From Paenibacillus sabinae T27 (GTDB lineage Bacteria > Bacillota > Bacilli > Paenibacillales > Paenibacillaceae): 64,000 nt of DNA. Under the pieces are notes generated by a model. It searched no databases. It saw nothing but the letters and a program-made list of their open reading frames with translations, and had not been told where the DNA came from. Location of the stretch: the NCBI RefSeq assembly GCF_000612505.1, contig NZ_CP004078.1, forward strand, positions 3,821,252 to 3,885,251, written 5' to 3'. The translations under genes were made by a program, and so were the position numbers. Each line of letters starts with the position of its first letter. Within the stretch, counting starts at the first letter, position 1. Below, in pieces: positions 62,430 to 64,000 of the stretch.

Positions 62430-63986
62430 TTATCTGCGGGGCATGGTGATACCCGTTTTGGTTTTATATTTTTCCGTAGCTTCCTTGATGACATCCTTGC
62501 CGCCCTTGGAAAGCCACTCTTCTACAGCCTTCGGCCAGTCGCTGATGGGCTCCTTGCCATACACCATCTTCACCATGTGCGTCAACAGCACCGGAGGGGC
62601 CGTATCCGAGTTGGGAGAGATGTCCGGATTCTTCACCAGGGCGTCAAGACGCGGGTCGAACTGAATCCCGTCGCGGCCTTCCTTAGCCAGAATCGTTTCG
62701 TATACTTTGATCAGATCCTTGCCTTCTTCCGTCATATTAAGGACCCCCTTGTTGTAAGTGGTGTCCTGCACCAGCCACAGGAAGGACTGACGGTAGCGCT
62801 CCTCATCTACGGCAGCGGAATCCGTCGGGGGGGTGTATACGATTTTGCCGTTCTCTTCCTTATAGGTTTCGCCCTTGTTCCCGAAGGTAAAGAAGGTTTC
62901 CGCCTCATCGCTCAGCATCCAGTCAAAGAATTTCACGATATCCGCAGCATTCTTCGTACCTTCCTTGATAAAGTAGGTGCGCGTAACGGAGCCGTACAAG
63001 TAGGAGCCGCCTTTTCCGTCAGGGCCAACCGGCGAAGGAATAATCTCCAGCTCGGCGGATGGCGTTGCAGCCTTCAATTGCTGCTCCCACTGCAGAAGCT
63101 CATTGGCATTCATCGTCCACATACCCGCTTTACCCGCGAGAATCGCATTCTTGTAGTTGGTCGGGTTGATGGTGGCGAATTCCTTGTTGATCAAGCCTTC
63201 GTCATACATGGTCTTGTAGGTCTGCAACGCTTTCATCATATTTTCGTTGTCCATAAACTTCGGCTGAACCTGGCCGTTTACTTCCTCGAACATGGACAGA
63301 TACGGAAAAACATCATAAGCGCCAAAGAAAGCGTCGGAATACTTGAAATCCTGCCGGCCCATGTACGGGTTCTCAACGCCCAGCTTTTTGAAGGCCCGGA
63401 GCACATTCAAGTACTCATCGACCGTTTTGGGAACCGGCAATCCAGTTTGATCCAGCAGGTCCTTGCGAATCCAAGTCGCGCGACGGGACGGATTGGACAG
63501 AAACTCCGGTATCGCGTAGATTTTCCCTTGATAGGTGACATTTTCCCAGGCTTCCTGCGGAATTTTCTTCAACAGGTTCTGACCGTATTTCTGCAGCAGG
63601 TCATCCAGGGGCATGAACACGCCCGCCACAACGGAACCGGCCATTTCCTTGCCGTTTACGCCGCCTGAGCCTTGAACCACGTCAGGAATATCGTTAGTGG
63701 CGAACATCTGGACCATTTTCTGCTCGAACTCCTTATGAGGAACCAGTACAATGTCCAGATCGGTGTTCGTCATCTCCTCCAGCTTCTTCACCCATTTATC
63801 CTTATTCAGATTGGGCGATTTCTCAACATAGTTAAATGCCAGCGTCCGCAGCGAGATGGAGAATTTAGTTTTCTGCGGCGCATTTGTCACTTCCCCGGCA
63901 GTCACTTCTTTATCCTTACCCGAGCAACCTGCAATGACTGAAGCGGCCATTAATGCAGTCAGACAGACGCCAATCCACTTTTTCAT
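62430..63986 (-). CDS. Extracellular solute-binding lipoprotein (carbohydrate ABC importer, LipO/YtcQ-like)
   Basis: The 518-residue protein has a lipoprotein signal (KKWIGVCLTALMAASVIAGC, lipid-modified Cys at residue 21) and the large family-1 binding-protein fold common in Paenibacillus, with MFATNDIPDVVQGSGG and AGKAGMWTMNANELLQWEQQ. Such proteins deliver oligosaccharides to LplB/YtcP-type permeases. No permease is seen in the window; they could lie beyond the right edge, upstream on this strand. AAGG lies 7-8 nt before the ATG. Confidence 0.88.
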   Translation of the reverse strand: MKKWIGVCLTALMAASVIAGCSGKDKEVTAGEVTNAPQKTKFSISLRTLAFNYVEKSPNLNKDKWVKKLEEMTNTDLDIVLVPHKEFEQKMVQMFATNDIPDVVQGSGGVNGKEMAGSVVAGVFMPLDDLLQKYGQNLLKKIPQEAWENVTYQGKIYAIPEFLSNPSRRATWIRKDLLDQTGLPVPKTVDEYLNVLRAFKKLGVENPYMGRQDFKYSDAFFGAYDVFPYLSMFEEVNGQVQPKFMDNENMMKALQTYKTMYDEGLINKEFATINPTNYKNAILAGKAGMWTMNANELLQWEQQLKAATPSAELEIIPSPVGPDGKGGSYLYGSVTRTYFIKEGTKNAADIVKFFDWMLSDEAETFFTFGNKGETYKEENGKIVYTPPTDSAAVDEERYRQSFLWLVQDTTYNKGVLNMTEEGKDLIKVYETILAKEGRDGIQFDPRLDALVKNPDISPNSDTAPPVLLTHMVKMVYGKEPISDWPKAVEEWLSKGGKDVIKEATEKYKTKTGITMPRR

Positions 63987-64000
63987 TTTATAACCTTCTC

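Noticed and set aside
62430..63986. Solute-binding protein as part of the ABC exporter operon
   Set aside because: It is on the opposite strand, has its own terminator and belongs to an importer family.

Overview
The window looks like a chromosomal segment from a moderately GC-rich, endospore-forming Firmicute, most likely Paenibacillus or a close relative. The evidence is the gene content and order: yqfC-yqfD-phoH, nfeD-floA, rpsU-yqeY, addB-addA-sbcD-sbcC, hrcA-grpE-dnaK-dnaJ with a CIRCE operator, hemW, lepA, spoIIP, gpr, rpsT and holA. Sporulation genes and AGGAGG-type ribosome sites with frequent GTG and TTG starts fit too. No tRNA, rRNA, CRISPR array, IS element or prophage was seen. 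Almost everything is housekeeping, and most genes lie on the minus strand.

Layout from left to right. Positions 1-6.8 kb hold phoH (cut by the window edge), yqfD, yqfC, a disordered hypothetical protein, floA, nfeD, yqeY, rpsU and a HIT protein. From 6.8 to 7.2 kb there is an apparently undescribed small RNA unit with its own promoter, three-way-junction fold and terminator. From 7.2 to 20 kb is the double-strand-break repair block sbcC, sbcD, addA and addB. From 20 to 27.7 kb are RNA and protein modification and repair genes: an RlmI-like methyltransferase, a Na/Pi-type transporter, mtaB, rsmE, a site-2 protease, prmA and tag. From 27.8 to 31.4 kb is a broken ECF sigma/DUF4179-like pair followed by small hypothetical genes. 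From 31.6 to 36.3 kb is a sucrose PTS regulon with three identical operators. From 36.4 to 45.5 kb are dnaJ, dnaK, grpE, hrcA, an acetyltransferase, hemW and lepA. From 45.6 to 49.3 kb are a YqxA-position protein, spoIIP, gpr and rpsT. From 49.5 to 54 kb are a TetR-glycosyltransferase operon, holA and a complete sigma-W-like/anti-sigma pair. From 54.4 to 57.5 kb are the KDG genes eda and kdgK with a LacI regulator. From 57.8 to 62.3 kb a second LacI regulator leads an operon for a heterodimeric ABC exporter. The window ends with a lipoprotein solute-binding protein.

Three structural signals stand out. (1) A 102-bp element occurs twice, upstream of addB and of dnaJ. Its outer part is nearly identical, while its inner arm has changed in sequence but kept its base pairing, so a structure appears to be conserved. 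(2) The ~110-nt RNA unit between sbcC and the HIT gene. (3) A repeated hairpin leader upstream of dnaK. A textbook sigma-W promoter precedes nfeD-floA, and a sigma-W-like factor is encoded in the same window.

Single-base indels, mostly next to short homopolymers, break sbcC, lepA, the DUF4179-like gene, its sigma factor and probably one small gene. Because lepA and sbcC otherwise look intact, sequencing or assembly error must be excluded before calling them pseudogenes. Several conserved enzymes (SbcC, AddA, PrmA, the RlmI-like methyltransferase, SpoIIP) also carry low-complexity Ala/Gly/Pro/Ser/acidic insertions or linkers.
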